Notes: generated by a model not told the origin, from the sequence alone. Shown: positions 24,701 to 37,814, numbered from the stretch's first letter. The stretch: 64,000 bases of DNA from Nilaparvata lugens (GCF_014356525.2 NC_052508.1:42449858-42513857); one strand, 5' to 3'. Program-made: numbers and translations.

Positions 24701-25550
24701 CAAACAATAGTTAAGTTATCTACTTATTTGAAATAATAAAAAAAATTTTAATTATTGAAAAGAAAGAAAAAAAAATGACATTGAAAATAATACATAACAA
24801 TGCTGAATGATAGTATTTTCTGATACTTCATCACTTTAGTAAAAAATAAGACACTACAGAATACAATATAGTAGGCCTACATAGCAACTGAAGTGTTTGC
24901 TATACATTTCATTTCCTACTTATTATCACTATGTAAATCTCGATGTGGATAAGTAAATTACATTATGATTTATTTAAATAGTAGAATAGAATCTTCCTTC
25001 AATCAACAAACAACGTGACAAACAACGCTCCTTCAATCCACGTGACATACATATATAAATATATAATTTACATATGTAAATAATATGGTGACATCATATG
25101 ATGCCAGCTTTAAACGTTCCTCCTGTGGAGAAAAAATGATGAATTAGTAGACTGTTTAGTGGATCCTAGACATTCAGATTCAAATCTACATAACAATTGA
25201 TCCCCCTTTTCATCCAGGATGTTTGTGGTATCTTAAAATTTCGATTTATTGACCGAGCGAAGTGAGTTCCAAGATTCAAGTCGACAGCTTTGCATTTCTC
25301 TTTATGTTTATATGTTCCGCAATTACGGCGAAACGCAGCAATAGATTACCATAAACTTTGACAGGTATATTTCTTTTTAAATTGTGCCTCGACGTATATA
25401 TAAGGTTTTTTTTGGAAATTTTGCATTTTAAGGTTAATACAATAGGTGAAGTCTCCTTCGAACGCCAATATTACAGTAAAAATCAGAATAGAATCATTCA
25501 TCATAAATCAGCTGTCGAGTGGATTTTTAATTGCATGCAATGAGGGTTAA

Positions 25551-27212
25551 CCTTCTAGTCCTGACCCTATTTTTTCCCGACGTTAGTTGTGACCCTGGGT
25601 CCCAGGTCCCAGGGACCCGCTTCTTTCATATTGAATATCTCAATATATTTCAAGATATAATGTTATTCCATGATTCTAATATGTCCAAGGGTTATTGATG
25701 AACGCAACGAGCACTAATGTAAAGCAGAAATCGATCTTTATTATAATTTTAAAAATAAATTTATAAAACCTTGCATTTTTAGGGTGGTGGAAAAAACGTT
25801 CGGTTATTATTTTATATAAAGTGAACAAAAAATGATAGTGATGAATACAATATTATGGATCTCACATGCAACACTACAAGAAAGATGGGAGAAAAATTGG
25901 AAGGTCATAGTCCACTCTTAGGGTAGTTTTTACCCTACCCTCAAGTTCATGTTGCACAATATTTGCAAAAGTTATGAAATTATAGTGATGAACATTGGCG
26001 TACATAACTGTTTGACATTGGAGGGGACGTACTGGGGTGCCTGGGGGGCCTGCCCCCCAGTCCAGGGGGGTCTCGGGGGTGCCCCCCAGCGAAGATTTTT
26101 TTGAGAAATAGCTAATTAAAATGATGATTTTTCACTTCAAATCCGTTTTAAATCCTCTTATTTGGCAGAGGTAAATTAGTGGGTAAATAAGAAAAAATCC
26201 GAGTTAATGGTTTTAAGTTTTACTAAATACAAATAATTATTTACAAAAAAAACAGCATTAGTTGTATTGTTTGTTTTGATTACCAACCAAAGCAGGATAG
26301 CTAAATAGCCATAAAAAAGTTCTCCACTCACAAAACATACAACGATGTAAATAGCTAAAACTGTTTTACAAAGATCAACATGAATTCTCATGAGTAATTA
26401 CATTCTTCAAAACGAAGTCTTAAATCTCTCGGATTGTAACTCTTGTAACTGTCCTTGTTTGAAGAGGGTTTCAGATACAAAATACTTAGGTAACAATCGT
26501 AACATAATAGATGAACTCCTTAAATGAAAAGATCATACCAAATTCTTGTGCGAAAAATTGAACTAATAAAAATGTGTTATCATAATTAAAAACTTGGAAA
26601 AAAATTTCCGGGGGACATAGCCATAGAATATTGGGGGGACGCGTCCCCTGTGTCCCCCCAGGATCTACGCACAATCATGGTGATGAATACTACTATAAAT
26701 CCTGAAACCTACATGAAACTCTACTGAAAACATGAAAAATATATAAGGTCATATAAGGTTTACTTTTAGGGGAGGTTTAGTACCCCTAGGATCACTTGAA
26801 GCTCATAGGTTTCACTATCATCCTACTCAGGGTCAGTATACTTATCTTGAACTATGGATTTATTCTCATCATCACTAATGTCATTGAAATAGAGATCTAG
26901 AGGTCAATTTGTCATTTCTTGAAGTCTCTGTTCAAAATGTACATGTTGAATTCAAACACTATTGCATGAAAATGTGCATTTAAAAAAAATGAAAAAAAGT
27001 TACGTTAGTCGTGACCCTTGGGTCCCAGGGAACCAAAAGCATCATTTCACGAAAACAACAAGTCACAGAGCACTAACACTCTACATTAAATTTAAGTGTC
27101 TACTAACATGAATCTACATGGGTCACAAATATACAGTAAAGTGAACGGAAGCAAAATTATAACTAAAAAAAGGATTGCTGGGTCCCTCGGACCCAGGGTC
27201 ACGACTAGAAGG
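25551..27212. mobile_element. piggyBac-like non-autonomous element, 1662 bp, TTAA target duplication
   Basis: The left end is CCTTCTAGTCCTGACCCT and the right end its near-perfect complement AGGGTCACGACTAGAAGG. The ends are flanked by TTAA at 25547-25550 and 27213-27216. CC...GG ends and a TTAA duplication are the piggyBac signature. Subterminal GTGACCCTGGGTCCCAGG-type repeats occur at both sides (25587-25606 and 27008-27030). No transposase frame exists. Part of the interior is taken up by a nested element (about 25990-26690). The other X copy lacks this insertion and shows a single TTCAATATCTC-like site, which supports precise insertion. Confidence 0.85.
25990..26690. mobile_element. Nested element with G/C-run ends
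   Basis: Near the left end is TTGGCGTACATAACTG, followed by long G and C runs (26034-26095). Near the right end is a GGGGGGACGCGTCCCC palindrome zone (26632-26660), then a diverged complement of the left end (CAGGATCTACGCACAA). The termini are only partly complementary and the exact borders are uncertain. It looks like a DNA element carried inside the TTAA element. A 71-codon minus frame inside has no recognisable domain. Confidence 0.5.
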
Positions 27213-27575
27213 TTAATATCTCAATGTAACTTAGTAAAAAATCAGCTGTCGTGTTGACTATTCATTGCATGCAATTAATAGGAATGACGCATGCAATTAA
27301 TAGGAATGACGCATGCAATTAATAACGGAAAGTAAACATAGTATTTTCTCTCGACCTTTCTCTGCTTTCAACTTGGGCTGACCTGTTGCCAGTGTGTTAA
27401 AGGAGATTAGCTTTTGATGTTAGCATATTTTTGATACACTAACCCCAACAGCCATTAGCTTTTTCCACACCGACATCTTGCCGACACGACATACAGACAG
27501 GATTAATTTACTCTCATGGACAGTATGAGACGAGGCTGTGTTTTATAACTGAGCGAGGTCTACCGTTGACAGAAC

Positions 27576-28160
27576 TACTAGTCCAGGATTAAAATGTTGT
27601 TTTACCAAAATCATCAAATATTTAATAATTCAATACAATGATACATGTACAAATGTGAAGCTGACTAGCACCGAGGTAGAATCAATTTAATCTTAAATAA
27701 TTGGAACAATATATTTCAAGTTGTTAGGCTTCATTTATCCATTCAACACCTATTTTATCATTATGGATTATCAGAACCTATTGGAATTATGTAGATAGCC
27801 TTTAATGGATAAATTGAGTTCCATGTAAATGTATCTCTACCAAACTCCAAAATAACTATTTCAATGTGACCTTTAATTGTTCAGGTTAAGGACAAATTCT
27901 GATACTGCAGTAAAATTAACTTATACATGATTGATATCAATGTAAGAAAGAACAGATTATATACTTCTAGATAAATGAAACAATATTGGAAAGATGTTAT
28001 CCAACGGTATTTGAATACAACCCTGACTGTTACTGTATGAAGTATGAGAGTACCATCAGTAATTTATAAGTTTTCAATTCGTCAAAAGAGTGGTCATAGA
28101 TACAATAGTGTAATTAACGGTTATAATCTTCTCCTATCTATATCTTTCCTTATTATTAAT
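27576..28160. other. Non-coding AT-rich stretch
   Basis: No feature was seen other than generic AT-rich sequence. Confidence 0.4.
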
Positions 28161-28302
28161 TTTCACCTTCTTCCTATTCTTCTTCTTCTTCTGTCTCCTT
28201 CTTCTATTATCTTTTTAGACTTCTCGCTTGTTCTTCTTCACCACCTGTCGGTGTCTTCTTCTTCTTCTTCTTCTTGTTATTCTTCTTCTTCTTCTTCCGC
28301 TA
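28161..28302. repeat. (CTT)n-rich microsatellite
   Basis: An interrupted TTC/CTT tract. The Ser/Leu-rich frame across it (28044-28457) is an artefact. Confidence 0.9.
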
Positions 28303-28876
28303 GCTTTGTCCGGCAACTGATTTTTTTTGTATTATGGGGTCCCTCTTGTATAAGGTACCAAGAACAAGAACAGCAAGGCCGTTGTATTCTAATACCCGAG
28401 ACGTCAGTCTGCAGATTGTTGTTATGGAATGCAGAAAACTTCTTTCACAACCCTTAGACAATAGATGCTGTTTCAAACGATTGAGATGGGTAGACATGCC
28501 GCTTCCAAAATCGATGGATATGGTTTTAGTACTATTATAAATATAATATATAGCCTATATATTATATATACCTATGAGTGTCGCATAAGGGACACACTAT
28601 GATTCCTCACCCACCATACAGCATAATTATAATTATATCGAAATCTCTTACTCCCACTCAACCACATCACTCTCTCAAACATACCCTTTCACCCTTTCCT
28701 TCGGGCTCTCTCTCTCTCTCTCACATAATGATAAAGAACTGAAACGCAGATTTCGGTCTTTGACACTAATATAATGCTTTAGTTAGATCAATGTTTCAAT
28801 AGCCATCTGGAAATTACTGAGATATTGCAATTATTAAAATGGTAATGAATTTATCCTATAATATTAAGCGAGCGAT

Positions 28877-28880
<4 letters not shown>

Positions 28881-28947
<67 letters not shown>

Positions 28948-29025
28948 TTCTGTTTATATGGTTATGTGGTTATCTGGTTATGTGGTTATGTGGCTATAAT
29001 ATGGTTATAATATGGTTATATGGGC
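28881..29025. repeat. (TA)n tract followed by GGTTATRTG minisatellite
   Basis: A TA tract (28881-28945) is followed by about ten copies of a GGTTATGT/GGTTATAATAT unit to about 29025. The adjacent CTCGAAAACGGCTCTAACGA (29050-29069) resembles a motif in the 1.6-kb tandem units, so it is likely debris of that dispersed family. Confidence 0.8.
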
Positions 29026-29099
29026 ATAAAAATTTCTGTTCAACGGATCTCGAAAACGGCTCTAACGATATTCACGAAATTTGGAACAAAGTAAGTTTA

Positions 29100-31139
29100 T
29101 GATATGAAGATTCGATTGCACTAGGTCTCAACCCTTGGATCACTAGCTGAAGGACATTGAAAGGATAAATATGCCCTTGGAAAAACAACTGCAAATTTTG
29201 TCGTCTGTCGATACCGTAATGGAAGAGTGTGAACGAGTGCATGTGTGTGGGATCATCCAGCTGATCTCACGAGAAGAAAAATTCAGCAAGAGAAACTTAT
29301 TTTCGTTTATTTCTCTTCTTCTTAGAAAACATGTTTACTTCAGAAAGTCAAAAATAGTAACTAAATGCTGTTAGTGATACATTGTATATTGTACCAAAAT
29401 TTTGAGTTATTAAATGGAATTTATTCTATGTTAAGTTAGTAGTTTTCAGTTCCCACGAAGATAGTAAATTTATTCTTGTTCATTGGCAACTTAGCCAGCA
29501 TTTCTAAAATCGTTATAATTATGATCAGAATCTTATTAAAGTCCTTGGTTCCCACGATCCCACTTGGAATTATCTATTCTCACGACAGTTCTAGACGCCA
29601 GAAGTATGCTGAATCAATCCCATAGTTCTAAACTTGCAAAAGGGAAATAACTTTTCTCTCCTAGTTTCCTTCTTGCTTGAACGTATCACCTTCCTTATTT
29701 ACTGAGGAGAAAGAGAGTGGGCGAAGAGAAATTCACAGGCGATCGGGTAAATATTTTAAAGTTTTATGGGAAAACTGATCAGTCTGGAAGCCTCTGAAAA
29801 CTAGGAGAGCGATCATTCTAATCCCAGCTATCATAGTGTTAACTGTTTCTTGAGATTTTCTTTCAAGTTCCAGTAATATTTTCGTTTGGGGGTACATTCT
29901 CATTCTCTCCAGGAGAATTTAATTGAGTGTCCAAGTAAATCGGACATCTTTGAAGTTACTTTAAATGTAGGCTAAGAGTAATATTTAGAAGTAAAGTCCC
30001 CCTTATAGAATATAATAATGGGATGAATTAGGATGACGATTGATTCCCTCTATACTTTGGATCTTCAATACCCCTTTTGGGTGAGTATTTTTATTATTGT
30101 CATTGAATATGATTTATAATTTGTGAAGTGATTTATGTATGTTAATAATATTATTTATCTCCTCATAGGAAGCGGTGAATTGTATTGATTTGATGATCTA
30201 CCTGGATCATCAATTGAATACAATCCTATTAGATATTGGTAATTATTATGTTTCTAATTCTGTTGTAAATTTGTCATCAGGTTTCTGTATCGGACTGAGA
30301 ATTTCCATTGTAAAAGGGCCGGCGACTTCTTCCAACCATGGATGGAATCGTACGTCATTGAACGCTGATGAGGAGAGAACAAGACTAACTCCCTTTTGGA
30401 TCTGTCGCCGCGACGCCTGAACATTCCTGGAGGACGACTAATCATCTTCACCCTTCATCCATCTCCGCCAGGGACCCCGGACATCGCGACGACAACTACA
30501 AGATGAGTACTTGATCTTTCCCCACCAGAATTCAATGTGTCCCTTAAATTTTGGTCTCTTAAAGACGTAAAAATAATTAAATTTGGTCTCTTAAAGACAA
30601 AGGTAATCTTTAATTGAAGAAAGTATTTATTGTAAAGTGTTGTTTGAATTTAAATATTTAATATAGAGGCAATCAATCGTCAAATGATTTTTATTTCGGA
30701 TTCCTCACCACTAGAATAGTGCTAGAAATTTCACTAACCCCCCACCATCGGGGTCTCGCATGATTTCCAAACTTAATTATAGTTGTCTGAGAATTTAGGT
30801 TCTCAAAAGACACTATAAAATTAACAAATATTGTAGCAAACATATCATTCTAAATCGAATTCATAGTTTATATATTTGTTATTGATGATGTGTTTGTTTT
30901 TTGAAGTGTGAATAAATTGTTATTTTGATGATAGTAGCTTAACCTAGATTTTGATTTGGACTAGTAGTATTAATTCGAAAAGTGACAGTTTTGGGCCTGT
31001 AAGTACCTCCTCATATCACTGTAAAAATAATTGTACGACTGAGAAAATGAATAAATAAATATAAACTATGAATTTAATCTTTCGTTACAAATTTTCTATG
31101 CTTTCACACCCCAGAGCAAAGCTCGGTCCCCCGATATTT
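29100..31139. other. Unassigned stretch, possible old LTR or exon remnant at 30290-30500
   Basis: There is no domain-bearing frame. A CG-richer block (about 30290-30500) follows a pyrimidine-rich acceptor-like site (ending CATCAG near 30280), and a donor-like GGTGAGTATT lies at 30080. The texture resembles the CG-richer part of the LTR at 33220-33400. No duplicate copy is present in the window, so I leave it unassigned. Confidence 0.3.
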
Positions 31140-31683
31140 ATTATTAAACGAAAATTCAAATTAGATGCTGTAATATTCACCCCGAATACTTCTGCTACTG
31201 CAAATATTGACAACAGGGTAAACAACAGGGATTTAATTTAATTTATAATTTATTATCAATATTTAATTCGGATTTTCGATTAATAATAATAATAATAGGC
31301 CTAATAATAAGAATAATAATAATTTATTCATTAGCATTTGAATAATTGCAATATCTCTGTAATTTCGATCTGTAGACTGGCTGGCCGCTATGGCTTTGTA
31401 CAAAGACGTTAAAGAAGTGTCTAAGTATGCATCTTTAAGGTCTTTGGCTTTGTATCAAATGAGCGCTGCTATCCAGAGATTGTCAGTTTGGTGTAAAGGT
31501 AAGCATTCCTGACCGGCAATTAGGAGGTACTGAGTTCGATTCCCGGGCTGACAAATAATTCTTGAATGGTAGCGCTCATTGAATTTCCATCAAACCGTTT
31601 ACCCTTTTGTCAATATTTGCAGTAGCAGAAGTCTTCGGGGTGAATTACAGCATTTAATTTGGATTTTCGTTTAATAATAATGA
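31140..31683. mobile_element. 544-bp element with about 84-bp inverted repeats carrying a tRNA-like segment
   Basis: The left arm (31140-31224) and right arm (31598-31683) are reverse complements with a few changes; for example CACCCCGAATACTTCTGCTA pairs with its complement near 31632. The interior contains the tRNA-like segment at 31480-31554. This could be a MITE that captured a tRNA or SINE head, or a tRNA-derived SINE trapped between duplicated flanks. Confidence 0.65.
31480..31554 (+). other. tRNA-like segment (candidate pol III promoter, SINE head)
   Basis: TTGTCAG (31480-31486) and CTGACAA (31548-31554) form a perfect 7-bp acceptor-like stem enclosing exactly 75 nt. A B-box match AGTTCGATTCC (31533-31543) lies where the T arm should be, and TTCCT/AGGAG can form an anticodon-like stem. 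The A-box region (TGGTGTAAAGGTAAGC) is only a loose match. I cannot assign an anticodon. It is more likely a tRNA-derived repeat than a functional tRNA gene. Confidence 0.55.
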
Positions 31684-31714
31684 TCAATTCATTAGCATTT
31701 GAACTAATAGTTAT

Positions 31715-32377
31715 GTGAACAGTAAACCTCGCGCAATTATAAACCGCAGCCTCCTCTTATACTGTCCATCAGAGTAAACCATGTCTGTATGTCGTGTCGG
31801 CGAGATATCGGTGTGAAAACGGCTAATGGCTGTTGGGGTTGGTGTATCAATAATGCTAACATCAAAAGCTAGATCCTCAAGACATACTGGGAACAGGACA
31901 GCCCGAGTTCAAAGCAGAGAAAGTTCGAGAGACAATACTATGTTCTTTTAGTTATTAATTGCATGCGTTATTGCACGCGATCAATAGTTCATTTAATAGT
32001 GCATAAAAATTATATTCAATGAGGCATGCAATTAAAAGTCTACACAGCTGCTGATGTTTTACCGAGTTACATTGAGATATTGAATTGCATGCGTCATGGC
32101 ATGCGATTTATAATTCACTCGACAGCTTAATTATGATGAATAATACTATAGTATGATTTTTACTCTAATATCTAGTGATATCTAGTAATATCTAGTATGG
32201 AGGAGGCTCCTTTTTCCTTTTATATTATCCTTGAAATGCAAAATTTCCAAAAACCTTGCATATACGTTGACACACAATTTAAAAAGGAACATACCTGTCA
32301 AATTTCATGAAAATCTATTACCGTGTTTCGCTGTAAATGCGCTACATATAAACATTTAAACATTTAATCATAAAGAG
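31715..32377 (-). mobile_element. Dispersed repeat X, copy 2 (main part)
   Basis: Inverse of copy 1 without the TTAA element. The X sequence resumes at 40023 (CACTTCGCTCGGTCAAT) after the LTR element, so this copy is split by that insertion. Confidence 0.75.
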
Positions 32378-33951
32378 TGTGCCGAGCACTCCTTTTAATT
32401 CAGGCCTTTTCCCAAGTTATAATAGTAAATTTAATACGCAATAGACTAGAGCCATTATTATAAGTGAGTTAGCGAAATAAATTATTTTCTCTCTCTATTA
32501 TGAACGACCATGACTTCGAGTTTCCCATGATAGATATTTAAAAATTGTGGCTCTGGCTCCGAGTCGTCGAGGAATGTAGATTATGGAATTATCTTTAAAA
32601 CTTAGCCTTCTTTTCGCGATTTCTGGAGATATATTATCTTAGAGTATTGCTGAAAGTCAGGAAGATAGCCTTTAAATTGGAATGAAATTTTTAAGATTAT
32701 GTTCATATTGAGTTTATGACATTTTATAATTTATATTTTTCAGACTCTGTTTTCTTATGTCATTAAGGCTTTCAAATGATTTAGTAAATTTTTATGATAG
32801 AAATCTTAATAGACGAAGAAAAAAGTTTTCCTTTTCCATGAAATTAATATTAATAAATGTTGGCTAGCGCACAAGTTTCCAACAATACTAGTCGAGCTAC
32901 TATATGAAAAATTATATTTGATTTCGCAAACCAAACGAAAAATATCATAGAAGTTAGCATCATTTCAATCTGAATTATTCCTTTTCTAAAAGAATTATAT
33001 TAATTTATTACGAGTGTTTTCATGAATGTTGCATTGTATATTAATGACACTCTGGCAAGTAAATTTGTTTTAAATCTGTTAAATTTTGAGAATGAAATCA
33101 GAACGTCAAGATAAAATCTAAATTAAATAACAGAATAAACTCCTGTTTTAGCTTTTGATGAATTGTAGGAAGAGTTGGAAATTAATGCTGTAATACATTT
33201 ATTTACAGCAGTTCATGTGTGTCCCCAAACCAACTTCTTGTACTACCACCCCTTTGGTTCCGCAACTTTATGTAACACCGCTTCAAGACACCCGTTCAGA
33301 CGACAGGTCTAGGGACGTAAGAGGACGTCGCCGTCAAGCCAAATTCAACGACCGGTAAAAGTTCACCGCCAAAAACAAGGTACTGTAACCCCGACGATAA
33401 AGCAACGTACAGACCAACGAAAGTGCAGTGTAGTGAAACAAAGGTTCATTCGAGAATGTCAATCAAAAGTGGGGATTCAAAATTATTATGAAATGGGTTA
33501 TATGGGTTACTATCGACGAAACTTGGGTTCAACGGGCTTTTCTTTCTTGAGTAATTCCATGTTGAAATGAACTTGTTATTTGATGACTGATATTGTTTGG
33601 TTTTGTGACGTATTGCTATCTAATCGGGGATAGTAATGCGCCCCCGAATCAGATGAAGAATGTCACCAAAGTAACATGAAATTGTTGTTTCTGTTGTTCG
33701 ATTTTAGTTGCCAATGTTTATTGAAGCTGTTTGTATTTTTCTATTATTTCAAATTGTAGTGTTATTCTATAGTATAAACCTATTAAATCAGGCATGGCAA
33801 GATTAATTGAAGTTTTCTTGACTCTAGCCCGTTCACCTGCATGAATTAGGTATAGACTCAGGTATTTTCTAGATGTGTCGGCCTATTTCTAAATTCTAAA
33901 TTTTTTTCAAAATTACCTTCTTTATCATCTTTTATAAGGTAAAGGCACACA
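32378..33951 (+). repeat. 5' LTR (1574 bp)
   Basis: It matches the 3' LTR along its whole length with about a dozen single-base changes and one 1-bp indel, but lacks a 617-bp block present in the 3' LTR (38071-38687). The break point is after TCGCGA at 32619. Confidence 0.9.
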
Positions 33952-36900
33952 ACTGCGCCACTCTGCTGTCTAGAGATATTTAAATCTCTGGAATTCAAAT
34001 TTTCTAAAAAATTAAATTTTTCATAACTTACTCTAATAATACTAGATCAATTTTTCTGAGTCTATACTTAATAATTCATTCTGTGAACGTGTTAACTGTC
34101 AATATTTTGGGTTTGGAGTTGAATGAATAATTTGTAGTTGCTACTCCAATTTTTCTGAAGTTTAAATAATTGTAGATGAAATAGGAATGTTATTCAGTTC
34201 AGTAAATCCATTGAAGTGCTTGAAGATAAAGTCAGGAAACTTAAGTTGAAAGTATAAAACTTTATATTGAGATTGATTATTGACAAATTAAAGGTTTAAC
34301 GGTAGAATAAAAACTAGTAGAAGAAACTAGCATAGGTGAAAATAACTGATTCTAAGTACTGAATAATTTTTTTGCATTCTGTAATTCCGTGAATGATGAT
34401 AGAAATTATTGTGATGTCAACGTACGTATTCTGGTCTCACGTCGTGTAGTTGAATATCATTATAGTAGTAGTGACAGTGAATCTTGAAATTTTAAAAGTC
34501 AACTCAATGAAATTAGGAAAATGCGGAAATTATTATTGGAGAATGTTTGAGGAAAATAGGAAATTTTTTTGATAAGTTTAGGTTGATCGAAGGTGATCAG
34601 AGAATAAATAGGAATCTGTTTTATTAGTTATTGTTGATATGTAGTTTTGAAAAGTTGATGAGTAGTTTTGGCCTTGAGATGTTTAAACTAAATAATTAGA
34701 TATTGTAGATTAAATTTGAAACGATGATCAAATCCTTGGGAATTTGTATAAAAATAAGTTGATTGAGATGAGGTTGTTAAGTCCCTTTATCAGTAATGTT
34801 TATTCTTGAAAAGGCGAATCAGTTTTATTATTGGAGATTTTTTTTTTTGTGTGATTTTTGCGGTAGGCATGCGTAGTGATAGTGTAAAGATCCGTTGTGT
34901 TGGTAACGTTTCCTGTAGGCTGTGGGGAATTTTTTTGTTTAGTTGAGACTCAAGATTTAGAGGAGGACACGGGGATGTCCTGCCTGTATGTGTTGTTGTT
35001 GAATTTAGGTAATCGGCGCGAGTGTAGGTCCGTGTCCAGAGAGAATGGAGCACTGCCCGAAAGTTGTCCATGTAACAAATCAAGGAATCTAGCTGTGACT
35101 AACCTTGCAAATTTGTACGGTGGAATTGTATAATTTTAGCGAAAGGCACCGAAGATGGTGTGAGCTAAGATTTTTTTGTATCTAGTAAACGGTCTGGTTC
35201 ATTCGAGAGTTATGGGGCTCGTCAGTAGAATAACGTAAACCGAATCTGGAATATTTAGTGAGTCTTCGTAGTGATTGTAAGGAAAACAATCAGTGTAATG
35301 CAGTTTAGGGAAGCCCAGTCAAAAGGTTCGTTAATGTTTGGTAGGAAAGTCAGCCGCAAAAACACAAGTAATAATTAGTAAAAAAAGGGGTATTATTGAG
35401 TTTAAAGTTGCTTAGAAATTTGGTATATGGTAACGGAAATTGAAGGTTTTAGACAATGAATATTTAAAGTGATTAGTTAAGGTATACAAATAAAATAACA
35501 GAGAAACTTTTTCGAGTACCTAGGTAATGTTGAAATGGTTATCAGTGAAAGTAGAAATAAATATTGGAACAGTACTGAACGGGTTAAATTAAAATAAAAT
35601 TAACAGTGAAGTTCTTCTAGTTGAATTTGAAATAAAAAGGGAAAATCTCTTGAGTTAAGCATGAGTTCAAATTATTCTGTAGTTGAGAGTTGAAAGGTTG
35701 ATTAAAAATTTAATTGGGGATATGAAAGTAGAAATATGTAGGAAAATTTGTGTCAAAAAGGAAATAGAATTTTTGTTGGGAAAATTATATTGAGGTAATT
35801 AACAGTAGTAGGACCCTTTAGAGATAAGTAGTCAAAAAGAATTAATAAATAAAAAAAATAGGAAAATCTTTAATGAAATGATAAATCTTTTAATGATGAA
35901 TAGTAAAATTGCAATCAAGTTTTCCATGTGAATAAGTTGGGATATTTTGAGATCTAGTTAAATATGAAGTTTATTGTTGAGAAATAATTATGTGAGGCTC
36001 CAGTAAAGTTGGAAATGTCAGTGAACTTGAGAATCAGTAATAGTGTAATAGTAGTCTATTAATGTGTTAATGTATTGGTAAATTTCATAATGTTGATAAT
36101 TAGAAGTCAAGCATTAGCAGTCCCAAGCTAGTTGATCGAGTTGAATTTTCATATTATTAAATCATGCCTTAAGAATTGTTCTTCCAGTGTTTAGAGAAAA
36201 TGTCACGTACTTTGAGTTTGCGATAAATAATAGCCTGGCACTTGATCATAGTTTTGTTTTGACTAGCGTTCTGTCGTAAAGGTTTCCTACTGGAATATTA
36301 TGATGCAAAATCACACTCTAGTTATGTTAAAAAAAGATCCGACCAGGATACAGATCAGTCTATTGAAGGCAAGATTTTTTGTCGTGAGTTATAAATTGGA
36401 TAAGTTTTTGTGAGTATGGCGCCACTCTATAGCCTTGTCTCTATACACTTAACGAGATGATTCCTAATGAATGAGAAGGAGAAAAGAGAAAAAGAGCTAT
36501 GATAAAGATATTTACTGTATTCATTAGAAGGATTCATTACGGGTTCATGAAGGGTTTATTAGTCAAAGATTTTGTTACGTGACAATATAATGTATATAGA
36601 AGAAATTCCAGAATGTAAATAACTTGCGCAACTAGATTAGTCATTAAATTATGTTATTAACTTCGTAATATTAAATATATTTAGGTAGGTGAATTAGGTT
36701 TAATTTTATTTCATGCACGGCTGCATACTCGCGGTAAATGAAATTATTGTACAGTTTTCTCACGGTAGTAGATAATTGATTGTTTGGCAAATCGGGTGAT
36801 TATCAATTTTTGAAGTTATCAACAGTCATAATATCCTATGTAGCAATGTATGTATGTGATGTCTCTAATAATAATAAGTTATTTAGCATAAGACGATTTA

Positions 36901-37814
36901 TCATAATTTTTTATACATTTACCTAGTTAGGAATTAGTACCCATAAATAAAATAATAAGGATAATGTCTAAGGCCTCATATTTTATATTCTATTCGCTTT
37001 ATATTTCATATTATTTTGTTGATATCCCTATTCTTTATTAGTTTACCTTCCATGATTAATACAATTATAATCTTATCATAGGTTTATTCAGTTCAACTGA
37101 TTCCGTTTTAGTTCACTTTAATACAATTCAGTGATAGAGATTTCCTGCTGGAATACAATAATGGATAAAATTCTCATAGCTACGGAATGTACATCAAGCG
37201 TGTGTCATTGCTCTCCGATGGCTCGCTAGCGTTGCAGTTTCAACCATTATTATCTTTGAATCGTAGCCTATGTAGAATAGTATTGCCTACTGAATTGCTT
37301 TATATTGTTAAAAATATGTTGCACTCTCAACTCTATAGTAATGATAGTTAGATTTCAATACATTCAGCAGAGTAAAAAAGTTTCATCCTTTACTATTATA
37401 ATCAATGTGCTTCATATTTTACAACAGCAGAGTAACATAGAACCAATTAAAACTATGATGTCTTTTAAACGTTTTCCCTTGTTAGATTTTGACAAGAAAA
37501 TAACCAGGGACTCAATAAAGTGATTGAAGTATTCAAGATTATTATACTCGGTCCATCTTTAGTACCTACTTAAAAAGTGGACACGCCCATATTGTTTTGT
37601 CCTGACTCTTGCCACAGTTTTAAAGACTCTTGCCACAAATCTCAATTAGTTATACATTTTGCTAAATTTCGGAATGATTGAAGAGATTTCTTTTGAAGAG
37701 GGCCCGCTTCAAATTGGATCCTACTATCAATCCAGAAATTCGACTCTCCAAATCATACAGAATGCCTCTATGGTAACATATCCTGATTAGATTTCTTTTT
37801 GCGTGTTTCACACC
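33952..37814 (+). other. Internal region of the LARD-like element, no coding capacity
   Basis: 3.86 kb of AT-rich sequence. The longest frames are under 100 codons (34790-35083 minus, 34897-35133 plus) and carry no retroviral domain. Confidence 0.75.

Larger units (their letters stand above)
25245..27575 (+). mobile_element. Dispersed repeat X, copy 1, split by a TTAA element
   Basis: The two parts 25245-25546 and 27217-27575 together match, in reverse complement, the segment 31715-32377 (plus 40023-40050). Shared landmarks are GACCGAGCGAAGTGAG at the left, GCATGCAATTAATA-type palindromes in the middle and GACATACAGACAGGATTAA-type sequence at the right. No coding potential was seen. Class unknown. 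Confidence 0.75.

Noticed and set aside
28044..28457. 137-codon Ser/Leu-rich frame
   Set aside because: It is driven by the CTT microsatellite.
30290..30500. Solo LTR or exon
   Set aside because: Suggestive splice-like and CG-rich features, but no second copy, no ends and no domain; left unassigned.
31480..31554. Functional tRNA gene
   Set aside because: The A box is weak, no anticodon loop of standard size can be placed, and the segment lies inside a repeat.
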